Source: Zhuqueibacter pondensis
GTDB lineage: Bacteria > Zhuqueibacterota > Zhuqueibacteria > Zhuqueibacterales > Zhuqueibacteraceae
Length of the DNA: 64,000 bases
Assembly: GCA_034505955.1 (NCBI GenBank)
Contig: JAPDQK010000023.1
Coordinates: forward strand, 1-64,000
Direction: 5' to 3'
In this document: positions 42,253-51,231 of the stretch, one piece after another
Layout: the number at the start of each line of letters is the position of its first letter
How positions within the stretch are numbered: position 1 is the first letter of the stretch
Position numbers and translations under genes: made by a program
Notes under the pieces: model-generated
Told to the model about the DNA's origin: nothing
The model's input: only the letters and a program-made list of their open reading frames with translations
The model's database searches: none

Positions 42253-43395
42253 ATGACACGCCGTGCGCACGAAAATGACAAGGCAGGATTGGCAAAATCT
42301 GCGAACGGTCGTCATGACAACCTTTCCTACCTCCAGAACCTGATCGACAGCGTCGAAGACGGGCTGCTGGTGATCGACCGTCACTTGCGAGTTTTAATGG
42401 CGAACCGGAATTTTCTCAAGCGCTTTGCCAAAACCAAATCCGAAGTGATCGAGCAGCCTTGCTACGCCGTGCTTCGTGCTGGTGCCAAGGCGTGTATTCT
42501 ATGCGGGGATGGTTGTCCTTCGCGAGTTGCCTTTGATACCGGACGCGCCGCGGAAACGACGGCCATCATCGAATCTGACGATGGCCAGAAACAAATCATT
42601 CACATTCACTCCTCACCGGTCTTTGACCAATCCGGACAGGTTTACCAGGCCATAGAGGTCATTCGCGACATAACCGAAAACAAACGACTTGAAGCGCAAT
42701 TGGCGAAAACGGAAAAGGAGGCCGCTATCGGCCGGATTGCCGCCGGCCTGGCGCATGAAATCAACAACCCGATGGCTGCCATCTCCACGTGTGTGGAAGG
42801 TTTGCAGCGCCGGATTGCCGACTGGAAAGAGGTTGCCAACGGCCAACGCGAGGAAATCATCGAATATCTTGAAATCATCAAACAATCGGCTTATCGCTGC
42901 AAGGCGATTGCAGAAAACTTGCTCAATTTTGCCAGCCGGGCTCCGTTCACTCCCAAACCGGTTGATTTGCATGAGGTGCTGCGCCAGGTTTGCCTGCTTT
43001 TGGAGGCGGATGCCTGCCGCCAGAATAAAATGGTTCATTTATTGCTTCATCATCCACAGCCGAAGCTGCAGGCAGATCGTGAACAATTGGCACAGCTTTT
43101 TTTTAACCTCATAAAAAACGCTCTTGAAGCAAGTATGCCTGGAGATACAATATTGGTCACTTCAAAAGTTGAGGGGAACAAAGTCAGCGTGATGGTCAAA
43201 GATTCCGGTTGTGGCATTCCGCGGGAAAATATGGATAAAATCTTTGAGCCTTTCTTTACCACCAAGGAACCTGGCAAGGGCACGGGCTTGGGACTGGCCA
43301 TCTGTCAGGGAATTGCCAGGCAGCATCATGCCACCATACGTGTCGAGAGTGAAGTGGAGGTGGGTTCTACCTTCATCGTTGAACTGCCAATATAA
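42253..43395 (+). CDS. PAS-domain sensor histidine kinase
   Basis: The 380-residue protein has no membrane helix, so it is cytoplasmic. A PAS domain (about residues 20-135) has a cysteine cluster CYAVLRAGAKACILCGDGC (four Cys), which may bind metal or react with redox signals. The kinase core has the H-box GLAHEINNPMAAIS, N-box FFNLIKNALEAS, DSGCGIPRENM and GTGLGLAICQGIARQH. The target is almost surely the NtrC-type regulator 15 bases downstream. An ATG at 42253 lies directly after the fumarase beta stop. Confidence 0.92.
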   Translation: MTRRAHENDKAGLAKSANGRHDNLSYLQNLIDSVEDGLLVIDRHLRVLMANRNFLKRFAKTKSEVIEQPCYAVLRAGAKACILCGDGCPSRVAFDTGRAAETTAIIESDDGQKQIIHIHSSPVFDQSGQVYQAIEVIRDITENKRLEAQLAKTEKEAAIGRIAAGLAHEINNPMAAISTCVEGLQRRIADWKEVANGQREEIIEYLEIIKQSAYRCKAIAENLLNFASRAPFTPKPVDLHEVLRQVCLLLEADACRQNKMVHLLLHHPQPKLQADREQLAQLFFNLIKNALEASMPGDTILVTSKVEGNKVSVMVKDSGCGIPRENMDKIFEPFFTTKEPGKGTGLGLAICQGIARQHHATIRVESEVEVGSTFIVELPI

Positions 43396-43410
43396 CACTG
43401 TGAATTCCTT

Positions 43411-44763
43411 ATGGCTCGCAAGATACGTGTACTGCTCATCGACGATGATGACAATTTCCGGAAGCCCTTGCACAACGAACTGGCGCATATCGGTTTTGAC
43501 ATATCCTCGCTTCCCAGCAGCGACACAGCGCCGGAAGTGGTTCGGGAAAAGAGTATTGATGTGGTTTTGTTGGACATCAAAATGCCGGGCAATAACGGCA
43601 TCGAAACCCTGCGCCAATTGAAACAAGCTGTGCCGGCCACTGAGATCATCATGCTGACGGGATACGGAACGGTCGATAACGCCGTGGAAGCGATGAAGCT
43701 CGGCGCCTGCGATTTTCTCAAGAAACCATGTTCACTGGCGGAGATCCAGGTCGCCATTGAACGGGCATTTGAAAAAAGAATATTACGCCGGGAAAATATT
43801 GCGCTCAAAGTAGAATTGCAGCATTTCCAGAAATACACCGAATTTGTCGGCAAAAGCGCGGGATTACGCCGGGTTTTGGAAATGATCGATCGGGTCGCGG
43901 ACACGGACAGCACGGTTCTGATTCAGGGCGAGAGTGGCGTCGGCAAAGAACTGGTCGCCAGAGCCATTCATAATCACAGCCTGCGCAGCCAGGCGCCGTT
44001 CGTCGTCGTTGATTGCGGTGCCCTTCATGAAAATATTCTGCAAAGCGAACTTTTTGGACATGAGAAAGGTGCGTATACCGGCGCCATCAATCTGAAGCAT
44101 GGCTTGTTTGAAATCGCTGATACCGGCACGCTGTTCATGGATGAAATCAGTGCTCTGCAACCTTCCATCCAAACCAATCTTTTGCGGGTTTTGGAAACCG
44201 GCTCCTTTCGGAGGGTCGGTGGTACGGATAATATTCATGTGAATGTGCGGGTTTTGGCTTCCACAAATCGCAATCTTGATGATCTGATTAGGGCGGGCAC
44301 TTTTCGTGAGGATCTTTATTTTCGGCTGAACGTGGTCAAAATCGACATCCCGCCCCTCCGGGAGCGCAAAGAAGATATTCCGCTGCTGGTCGAGCACTTT
44401 CTTTCCCATCCTCGTGTCACCGGGCGCGAGAGAAAGCAAATATCGCCGGAGGCGCTGGCCCGGCTCTTGGAGTACGATTGGCCCGGCAATGTGCGTGAAT
44501 TGGAAAATGTCCTCGAGCGCGCCATCATCCTGGCCAAAGAAGAAACGATTCAGCCGGGTGATCTGCCCATTCGAACAAAATCCTCCGAGGAGTTTCATTT
44601 TACTGACGGTCGAGGCCAATGGCTGACGCTGCGAGAATTGGAAGCAAGCTACATTCAGGCCATACTGCACAGCACCGGCGGGAATCAGGTTAAGGCGGCA
44701 AAAATTCTCGGCATTGACCGCAAAACGTTGCACAACAAGCTTGCGAAGATGCATCAAAAATAG
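43411..44763 (+). CDS. Sigma-54-dependent response regulator, NtrC family
   Basis: The 450-residue protein has a receiver domain with LLIDDDDNFRK and phospho-acceptor D55 (VVLLDIKMPG), a central AAA+ domain with GESGVGKELVARAIH and the loop GAYTGA (a common variant of GAFTGA), and a Fis-type C-terminal HTH (GGNQVKAAKILGIDRKTLHN). It activates sigma-54 promoters. It is paired with the PAS kinase just upstream. The target could include the fumarase and tryptophanase region, which is inference only. Confidence 0.94.
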   Translation: MARKIRVLLIDDDDNFRKPLHNELAHIGFDISSLPSSDTAPEVVREKSIDVVLLDIKMPGNNGIETLRQLKQAVPATEIIMLTGYGTVDNAVEAMKLGACDFLKKPCSLAEIQVAIERAFEKRILRRENIALKVELQHFQKYTEFVGKSAGLRRVLEMIDRVADTDSTVLIQGESGVGKELVARAIHNHSLRSQAPFVVVDCGALHENILQSELFGHEKGAYTGAINLKHGLFEIADTGTLFMDEISALQPSIQTNLLRVLETGSFRRVGGTDNIHVNVRVLASTNRNLDDLIRAGTFREDLYFRLNVVKIDIPPLRERKEDIPLLVEHFLSHPRVTGRERKQISPEALARLLEYDWPGNVRELENVLERAIILAKEETIQPGDLPIRTKSSEEFHFTDGRGQWLTLRELEASYIQAILHSTGGNQVKAAKILGIDRKTLHNKLAKMHQK

Positions 44764-44771
44764 AAACCCTC

Positions 44772-45473
44772 ATGTATCGCCAACTTTTTATCGCTCCTCT
44801 GCTCTTGTCTTTGCTTTCTCCATCGAATGCACAAGACAAGTACGAATCTGCACGCATTGAATTGGTGGAAGAGCTGAGAAAAGAAGGAATTAAAGACTCA
44901 TGCGTTCTGGCGGCGATGAAGTCGGTGGCGCGGCACTTATTTGTGCCCGAGAATTTGCGCTCCTCGGCGTATGACAATATCCCGCTGCCCATTGGCGAAG
45001 GGCAAACCATCTCACAACCCTATGTAGTTGCGTTGATGACTCAGGAATTGAAACTGGGCAAGAACGACAAAGTTCTGGAAATCGGCACCGGTTCCGGCTA
45101 TCAAGCCGCGATTCTGGCTGAAATCGCCGATAGCGTTTTTACCGTTGAAATTAAGAGCAAGCTCGCCGCCAATTCGGCAGATCTGCTCAAAAAACTCGGG
45201 TACCAGAATATTCAATGCCAATGTGCCGACGGTTATTATGGCTGGACGGAACATGCACCCTTCGATGCGATTATGATCACCTGCGCCGTCAATCATGTGC
45301 CGCCACCGCTGCTGCAACAACTCAAGATTGGCGGCCGTTTGATCCTTCCTCTTGGCAGTACCCGTTTTTATCAAACGCTCACGCTGTTGACAAAAACCGA
45401 AAAGCAAGTCGAGGCGGAATACTTGGGAACCGTCGCATTTGTCCCCATGACCGGAGCCGCGGAAAAGAGATGA
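44772..45473 (+). CDS. pcm: Exported protein-L-isoaspartate O-methyltransferase
   Basis: The 233-residue protein has a signal-like N-terminus (YRQLFIAPLLLSLLSPSNAQ) and a full PCMT domain: FVPENLRSSAYDNIPLPIGE, QTISQPYVVALMTQELKL and the SAM-binding DKVLEIGTGSGYQAAILA. It methylates isoaspartyl residues in damaged proteins, which starts their repair. Most PCMTs are cytosolic; a periplasmic location is suggested here. It follows the regulator gene by eight bases. Confidence 0.92.
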   Translation: MYRQLFIAPLLLSLLSPSNAQDKYESARIELVEELRKEGIKDSCVLAAMKSVARHLFVPENLRSSAYDNIPLPIGEGQTISQPYVVALMTQELKLGKNDKVLEIGTGSGYQAAILAEIADSVFTVEIKSKLAANSADLLKKLGYQNIQCQCADGYYGWTEHAPFDAIMITCAVNHVPPPLLQQLKIGGRLILPLGSTRFYQTLTLLTKTEKQVEAEYLGTVAFVPMTGAAEKR

Positions 45474-45536
45474 TGGCCCTCCGGACAAGCATCCGGGCGT
45501 TGTAAAAATTCGTAATTTCTCTGAACCTGGCAGTGC

Positions 45537-47945
45537 ATGGCTTTGTACAGCGGAATCTTTTTCCTAACCTGCGGCGCGCTACTCTTCGAGATCAGTCTGA
45601 TTCGACTCTTCTCCGTGGCCCAGTGGTATCATTTCGCCTTTTTGGTCGTCAGCATCGCCATGTTGGGCATGGGCGCTGCCGGCTCTTTTCTTACCGTTTT
45701 CCCCCGCTGGCGTAAACATATTTCTTCGCAACATCTTTCCAATCTGGCATTTTTATTTGCGGCAGCAGTGGTGATTTCCTATGCCGTCAGCAATCGGATT
45801 CCTTTTGACCAGCAGAGAATTTCCTGGGATGGGTATCAATTTTTTTATCTGCTCTCCTACTACTGCATTTTATCCGTTCCGCTGTTTTTTGTCGGGCTGA
45901 TCCTGTCTTCGGTGTATGCCAGATACTCACAGATCATCGGCAAGCTTTATTTTTTCGATCTCTTCGGAGCTGCGGTGGGATCGGTGACCGTGCTGATCGT
46001 TTGTTCCCTTGCCAATGGCCTCGGTGGCCTGTGGTCAGCAGCAGTTTGCGGACTGATCAGCAGTTTTCTTCTTGCACCCGGTTTGATGAGAATGCTGGCT
46101 GCGCTCGCCGGTGTTGGCCTGATGGCCGCGCTTTGGTTCTTTGCACCAGCGGTTTTTACTCTCCGAATATCGGAGTACAAGGCACTATCGCAATTGCTCA
46201 CACCGGCCGAAGCTAAAATCGTTCACACTGAATGGACGCCTACAGCTCGAATTGATTTGGTGCAAAGCCCGCTCGTTCATTTTGCGCCGGGTCTTTCGCT
46301 GCGGAGTATTGCAGGATTGCCCCAACAACTCGGTGTGGTCATCGATGGCAACAATCTCAATGCCGTCACCCAATTTGATGGTGATCCGAAATCGCTCACA
46401 TTTGTAGAAAATCTGCCTGCCGCCCTGCCTTTTCACTTGTCGCAAGTTGACTCGATGTTGGTCTGCGAGCCGCTGGGTGGTCTGGATTTCTTGACGGCCC
46501 TTCATTACAAGGTCTCCCGGATCGAAGGAGTCGGGATTCATAATGAAGTCGCAAAAATTGTGGCGGAAAAGTTCAACCACTTCTCCGGAGGTTTGTATCG
46601 CGATTTTAGCATCAGGATGGTGACGGCTTCGCCGCGAGCGTATCTGAAAAAAACCACACAAAAGTATGACTTGATCTGTCTGCCGATCACGGATAGCTTT
46701 GGAGCGGCAGGGACCGGCATCCATGGTCCATCGGAAGATTACTTGTATACGGTGGAATCGTTCACGGAATTAATGCATCACCTCTCTGACGATGGCTGGC
46801 TTCAGGTCGCTTGTTATCTTCTGCCACCACTGCGCCAGGAGTTGCGCCTCGTCTCTTTGGCTGTTGCCACATTGGGGGTTGTGGGCAAGACAAATGTGCC
46901 AGCGCATTTGATCGCCATTCGCACGTTGGAGACATTTTCGCTTCTGATAAAAAACCACCCGGTCAACGCCCGCGAGATTGATTCGCTGCGAACATTCAGC
47001 GCTGCCCGCGCTTTTGATTTGGTTTACTATCCCGGCATTGGCGCCGGCGAGCTCAACCGCTTCAACCGTTTCCCACGGCCGATCGTGCATGAAGCCATGA
47101 TGGCCATCCTGCAGGACTCAACAAGAGCGGAATTTTATCAAAACTATTTATTCGAGGTGCGGCCCACTTATGATGACCGCCCTTTTGCGGGTCACTTTTT
47201 TCGCTGGGATAAATTGAAAGAAGAATACGAGAGTTTGGGAAGGAGATGGCCAGCTTTCTTTGAAGGAGGCTATCTCGTGGCAGCAGCGTTTCTGCAGGCA
47301 TGTCTTGTGGCCTTCTTTTTCATTGCATTGCCGCTCCTGATTCGCAAACCTCGCACCGCTCTTTCCCTGCCGCATAAAAACACGTTTGTCGTCTTGACGT
47401 ATTTTTTCAGTATTGGCATGGGTTACATGCTGGTCGAGATCGTTCTCATTCAACGCTTCATTTTGTTTTTGGATCATCCCCTCTATGCGGCCAGCGCGGT
47501 GATCGGCAGTCTGTTGGTTTCCTCGGCATGTGGGAGTTATGTATCGACAAAACTCGAATCGAAATCTTCCTGGAAGATTGGCCGGCATATCTTGCTGCTC
47601 GCTTTGGTATTGGTCATTTCTGCAATTGGGCTCTCTTTCATTCAAGCCTTTGCAATTGGTTATGCGCTAATCACCCGCGCTATCATCGCCATATTCATCA
47701 ATTCGATATTGGGTTTTCTGATGGGATTTCCCTTCCCGGCGGGCATTCGGAAACTCGGCAGTTGGAGGGAGGATCTGATCCCTTGGGCTTACTGCGCGAA
47801 CAGTTCTGCTTCCGTCATTGGCTCATCGCTTGCCGTGCTGATGGCTTTGGAATTCGGCTTCCGGTGGGTGATGATGAGCGCAATTGGTTTTTATCTTACC
47901 GCTGCGATCATGGAGGGTTTGCGCAAATTCCCGCAAGCGAAATAG
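45537..47945 (+). CDS. Multi-pass membrane protein related to spermidine synthase
   Basis: The 802-residue protein has an N-terminal set of about seven membrane helices, a central soluble domain with a methyltransferase/spermidine-synthase-like arrangement (LICLPITDSFGAAGTGIHGP, EDYLYTVESFTELMHHLSDD), and a C-terminal set of about six helices (YFFSIGMGYMLVEIVLIQRF is the diagnostic segment). Such fused proteins are annotated as spermidine synthases but lack proof of activity. The first helix LFEISLIRLFSVAQWYHFAF is typical. It lies 63 bases after the pcm gene. Confidence 0.8.
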   Translation: MALYSGIFFLTCGALLFEISLIRLFSVAQWYHFAFLVVSIAMLGMGAAGSFLTVFPRWRKHISSQHLSNLAFLFAAAVVISYAVSNRIPFDQQRISWDGYQFFYLLSYYCILSVPLFFVGLILSSVYARYSQIIGKLYFFDLFGAAVGSVTVLIVCSLANGLGGLWSAAVCGLISSFLLAPGLMRMLAALAGVGLMAALWFFAPAVFTLRISEYKALSQLLTPAEAKIVHTEWTPTARIDLVQSPLVHFAPGLSLRSIAGLPQQLGVVIDGNNLNAVTQFDGDPKSLTFVENLPAALPFHLSQVDSMLVCEPLGGLDFLTALHYKVSRIEGVGIHNEVAKIVAEKFNHFSGGLYRDFSIRMVTASPRAYLKKTTQKYDLICLPITDSFGAAGTGIHGPSEDYLYTVESFTELMHHLSDDGWLQVACYLLPPLRQELRLVSLAVATLGVVGKTNVPAHLIAIRTLETFSLLIKNHPVNAREIDSLRTFSAARAFDLVYYPGIGAGELNRFNRFPRPIVHEAMMAILQDSTRAEFYQNYLFEVRPTYDDRPFAGHFFRWDKLKEEYESLGRRWPAFFEGGYLVAAAFLQACLVAFFFIALPLLIRKPRTALSLPHKNTFVVLTYFFSIGMGYMLVEIVLIQRFILFLDHPLYAASAVIGSLLVSSACGSYVSTKLESKSSWKIGRHILLLALVLVISAIGLSFIQAFAIGYALITRAIIAIFINSILGFLMGFPFPAGIRKLGSWREDLIPWAYCANSSASVIGSSLAVLMALEFGFRWVMMSAIGFYLTAAIMEGLRKFPQAK

Positions 47946-48026
47946 ACAAAATCAAACCAAACGAAATAAACGTTGCAGCCGGCATGCTTGTGGTCGGCTT
48001 TGTCGGAACCAGCGCCCTTGTATTTT

Positions 48027-48193
48027 ATACTGGGTTAGGGATGCAACCAAACTCGTCTGTCATTCTGGAAGAATCCTTTTTAGTATCAAGTAAAACATTA
48101 GAAATTCACGCTTTACGTCATGCGGAAAAGGATTCCCTACGGGCGTAGCCTCCTGAAAGACATCGCAGTGAAATTTTCACCCTGAACGAGTAT
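48027..48193. mobile_element. MITE-like element, copy 2 (family A, long form)
   Basis: This is the reverse-complement of the copy at 19357-19533, with ends ATACTGGGTTAGGG and CCCTGAACGAGTAT. High identity runs across the whole element, including the core CCTACGGGCGTAGCCTCC and TTTCACTGCGATGTC in the reverse reading. Small differences are scattered, so the two copies are not recent clones. Confidence 0.7.
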
Positions 48194-48305
48194 AACCCCG
48201 ATAATTCACGCGATGCGTAAATCGACCCCGTGAGATACTGTTATGCTTGTTATCTCACGGGGCTGGCTCAAGCCTGAAAATCTGGCTCATGAATTATCGG
48301 GGTTA
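48193..48305. mobile_element. Inverted-repeat element with 16-base perfect ends
   Basis: TAACCCCGATAATTCA at the left is exactly repeated in inverse as TGAATTATCGGGGTTA at the right. Inside is a second palindrome CCCCGTGAGATA ... TATCTCACGGGG. The 113-base element has no coding content and abuts the MITE-like copy at 48193. Confidence 0.7.
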
Positions 48306-48407
48306 AGCCGATGCCCACTCGAACAGGGGCTCGTTGATGGCTTTTTGCCATCATCAGTGGAATACACCGTGCAAGGTGGAGCAGGGAGTGCTGCGGAGAC
48401 CATGATC

Positions 48408-48459
48408 TAAAAACAGTGCGCCCTGCGGGCACAGCCTGTATGGCTTTCGCCCGCAGGGC
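48408..48459 (-). terminator. Terminator hairpin after the RRM protein gene
   Basis: On the minus strand GCCCTGCGGGC and GCCCGCAGGGC form a perfect 11-base stem, followed after a short gap by CTGTTTTTAG. It lies 20 bases after the RRM gene stop. Confidence 0.65.
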
Positions 48460-48478
48460 GACACGAGAAACTCAATTG

Positions 48479-48787
48479 TTACCACGAACGGCGATAACCG
48501 CCGCCACCTCGGCGGTCGTTACGGCCACCACCACGACGGTCGTTACTGCGCGGCCGCGCTTCATTGACGGTCAGCGATTTCCCATCCACTTCGCGACCGT
48601 TTAGCCCGGCAATCGCGGCTTGCGCCTCGCTTTTCGACGACATCTCCACAAAACCAAAGCCTTTGGATTCACCACTGAATTTATCCTTGATAATTTCAGT
48701 TGAAGCGACCTGCCCAAATGTTTCAAACAATTGGTGCAGCGCGTCCTGAGTGACGCGACGGGAGAGATTACCTACAAAAATCTTCAT
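48479..48787 (-). CDS. RNA-binding protein with one RRM and Gly/Arg tail
   Basis: The 102-residue protein has one RNA recognition motif: RNP2 as KIFVGNLSR at residues 2-10 and RNP1 as SKGFGFVEM near residue 44, followed by a short Gly/Arg-rich tail (RSNDRRGGGRNDRRGGGGYR). This is the common cold-inducible bacterial form, a single-stranded RNA binder. It lies downstream of the RhlE-type helicase on the same strand, a sensible pair for RNA remodelling in the cold. Confidence 0.93.
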   Translation of the reverse strand: MKIFVGNLSRRVTQDALHQLFETFGQVASTEIIKDKFSGESKGFGFVEMSSKSEAQAAIAGLNGREVDGKSLTVNEARPRSNDRRGGGRNDRRGGGGYRRSW

Positions 48788-48871
48788 GTGACCATCCTGA
48801 AGTAAAGAGTGAGAAGCATTGATATGGTATTGACTGCATGTACGTTGCTGCCTGATTGAAGACTGGCTGCG

Positions 48872-50131
48872 TTATGTCCGGGCGCGGCCACGTTTTTCAG
48901 CCTTTCCGTTGTTTCGAGATCGTTCAACAGAACTTTTACGGACGTGGCTCTTGCCTTCCAGGTCTTTCTTCCGGCGACCTGGTCCTTCCGGGCGCGGCAA
49001 AAAAACTCGATCATAGTTGAAGTCGGGCACGGTTTGGCGTGGGATTTTTGTTTTGGTCAATTGCTGAATGGCGGCAAGAAAACTTTCTTCTGCCGGTGCC
49101 ACCAAGGTCAGCGCTGCGCCGATGGCATTGGCGCGGGCGGTGCGACCGATGCGGTGCACATAGTCTTCCGGGAAGACCGGCACGTCGAAATTGATCACAT
49201 GTGAAATGCCATCGACGTCGAGGCCACGCGCAGCAATATCGGTCGCAACTAAAATGCGATGGCGCCGATGGCGAAACCCTTCGAGCGCGGCCAAACGCTG
49301 GCCTTGTGTACGGTCGCCATGAATGCGCGCCGTCTCGAAGCCGCCTTCTTGTAATTGACGGGCGAGGCGTTCGGTGCGCACTTTCGTGCGAGTGAAAATC
49401 AGCACCAATTCCATCTCGATCATTTGCAGCAACGTCATGAGCAAATCAGTTTTGAGATGTTGCGCCACGGGATAAGCCGACTGGCTCACGCCTTCGACCA
49501 ACGCTGCCTGGCGGCCGATTTGAATCATCGCCGGATCACGTAAAATTTGCTGGCTGAGCCGGATGATTTCTGTGGGCATGGTCGCGGAGAACATCATCGT
49601 CTGCCGTTGTTGCGGCAACCGGGCAATAATACGTTTGACCTCCGGCAGAAAGCCCATGTCGAGCATGCGGTCAGCCTCATCGATCACAAGAAATTCAAGG
49701 CTGTCAAAACGACCGATGCCACGATTGAGGTGATCAAGCAAGCGGCCGGGCGTGGCAATGATGACATCCGTGCCGAGCCGCAGCGCGCGCTCCTGTGGCG
49801 GCAGGCCAACACCGCCGTAAATGGCAGCAGTGTAAAGCCTGGTATACGCAGCCAAGCCTCGAAACACTTCTTTGATCTGTGCCGCCAGCTCGCGCGTGGG
49901 TGTCAGGATCAACGCACGAATTTTGCCCCTTTTGGCGGGATGCAGCTTGTTTAAAATCGGCAGCGCAAACGCCGCGGTTTTGCCGGTGCCGGTTTGGGCG
50001 CAACCGATAAGATCGCGGCCGGTAAGCGCAACAGGAATCGCTTGTTGCTGAATCGGGGTCGGCGCATGATAGCGCAGGTTGCGAATGGCGGTCAGCAAAT
50101 CGGAATGCAACCCAAATGATTGAAACGACAT
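48872..50131 (-). CDS. DEAD-box RNA helicase, RhlE-like
   Basis: The 419-residue protein has all superfamily 2 motifs: Q motif with APTPIQQQAIPVAL, Walker A AQTGTGKTAAFALP, PTRELAAQI, DEAD as VIDEADRMLDMGF, SAT as FSATMP, and HRIGRTARAN. The basic C-terminal extension (PGRRKKDLEGKSHVRKSSVE) binds RNA nonspecifically. RhlE-type helicases act in ribosome assembly and RNA decay. The gene is followed 84 bases later by the RRM gene. Confidence 0.93.
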   Translation of the reverse strand: MSFQSFGLHSDLLTAIRNLRYHAPTPIQQQAIPVALTGRDLIGCAQTGTGKTAAFALPILNKLHPAKRGKIRALILTPTRELAAQIKEVFRGLAAYTRLYTAAIYGGVGLPPQERALRLGTDVIIATPGRLLDHLNRGIGRFDSLEFLVIDEADRMLDMGFLPEVKRIIARLPQQRQTMMFSATMPTEIIRLSQQILRDPAMIQIGRQAALVEGVSQSAYPVAQHLKTDLLMTLLQMIEMELVLIFTRTKVRTERLARQLQEGGFETARIHGDRTQGQRLAALEGFRHRRHRILVATDIAARGLDVDGISHVINFDVPVFPEDYVHRIGRTARANAIGAALTLVAPAEESFLAAIQQLTKTKIPRQTVPDFNYDRVFLPRPEGPGRRKKDLEGKSHVRKSSVERSRNNGKAEKRGRART

Positions 50132-51231
50132 AAAAATCCTGGTAAAAATATCACGGAGGAATGTGTAAGGAGATCACCATCCCTAGCCGGCGTCGGCGCA
50201 GGCTTCCGGAATCAAATAAATAGAAAATTGCCGTGGCCCGGGAATCTCCTTATCTTCAGATCAACTTTTGACTTCTTCCACCAAAGCCGACAGCAGTAAC
50301 GCGCGTTGGCTGTGCAGGATATCCCAGTGGGATATGGATTTGGCACAGAAGAGAAGTGAGAAGGTTTCGGCAAAAGCCACTTGGTTTTTTGGGGTGGGAT
50401 CAAGCGCAGGTAACTACCTCCGGTTTCATCGCCACCTGCAGGCTGAGCTCTATATGCTGTGCCTGTCGTATCGGGTATATGCCGCCGCTCTGAGGCCATC
50501 TGGCATCGATCGCCTTTCGCAGCCCGTTCAGGATACGATAAATTAACATACGAAAATATCGAGAGAAAAACAAGCGCTAAAATAAAAATAATGGTAAACT
50601 TTTAGCCGTCTGAGCATCGCCTTAACTCAAAATGTCATTCCGTAGGAATTGCCATGTCCCTTTGGACACCCTACGGGCGTAGCCCATCACAATGAAAATG
50701 TGTTTCGTAGTAGCGCCCAACGGGCGTAGCATTCAGGCGCCGGAAGTGCTGAACACTTTGACCCCAAAGGCCTACGGCTGTAAGCCTGCGGCCGTGGGCT
50801 GCGCCCGTAAAGGTCTACTACGAAAACTATTTTCGTGGTAATCTTTTTACTTTTTTAAGAAGACATCTACAAATCCGTAAAAAGATTCTTACAGAATGAC
50901 ACCCTTTTCAGTTGGCTAAACTTTTACAAATAATGTAATCCTCAACCTCGGATGGGGTTTGGCTGTCATGCCCATACGGGCGTAGCCTGCGGCCGCAGGC
51001 TCTACGAGTCGTAGGCCTGCCGCAGGTCGGGGATACTACCAGTATGACATGGATTGCAGCCTACCGATGACTGAGCCGTTACAAAATAATTGCAAGCGCA
51101 GTACACCGATTAGACGGCTCGGCAGGTAGATCTTTGTTGCGCTTTTTTTCAAAATTCTTCATATTATCACTTCTGACAGGGAAATCATTTGCTTGTGAGA
51201 GTTCCGCAACCATTAAACGGAGACAACGCCT
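50132..51231. other. 1.1-kb repeat-rich spacer
   Basis: Between divergent helicase and GH31 genes. It holds a family A repeat (50631-50909) carrying a nested family B repeat, and at about 50988-51018 a palindrome (GCGGCCGCAGGC and neighbours). At 50212-50546 open frames occur on both strands without any family pattern and are judged non-coding. Confidence 0.4.
50631..50909. repeat. Family A repeat with family B repeat nested inside
   Basis: The outer ends are TGTCATTCCGTAGGAATTGC and AAAAAGATTCTTACAGAATG-ACA. Between them (50690-50836) lies AATGAAAATGTGTTTCGTAG ... GGTCTACTACGAAAACTATT, a copy of family B. Nesting suggests B arrived after A. Confidence 0.6.

Larger units (their letters stand above)
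47946..48478. other. Repeat-rich spacer
   Basis: It contains the second MITE-like copy (48027-48193), an adjoining inverted-repeat element (48193-48305) and a terminator-like hairpin near the RRM gene. The rest holds no recognised gene. Confidence 0.5.

Noticed and set aside
45537..47945. A classical polyamine aminopropyltransferase call (speE)
   Set aside because: The central domain is only distantly similar and flanked by two membrane domains; an enzymatic name would overstate the evidence.
50212..50546. Overlapping open frames of 92-95 codons on both strands
   Set aside because: Neither has a ribosome site or a family pattern; both are judged chance frames.
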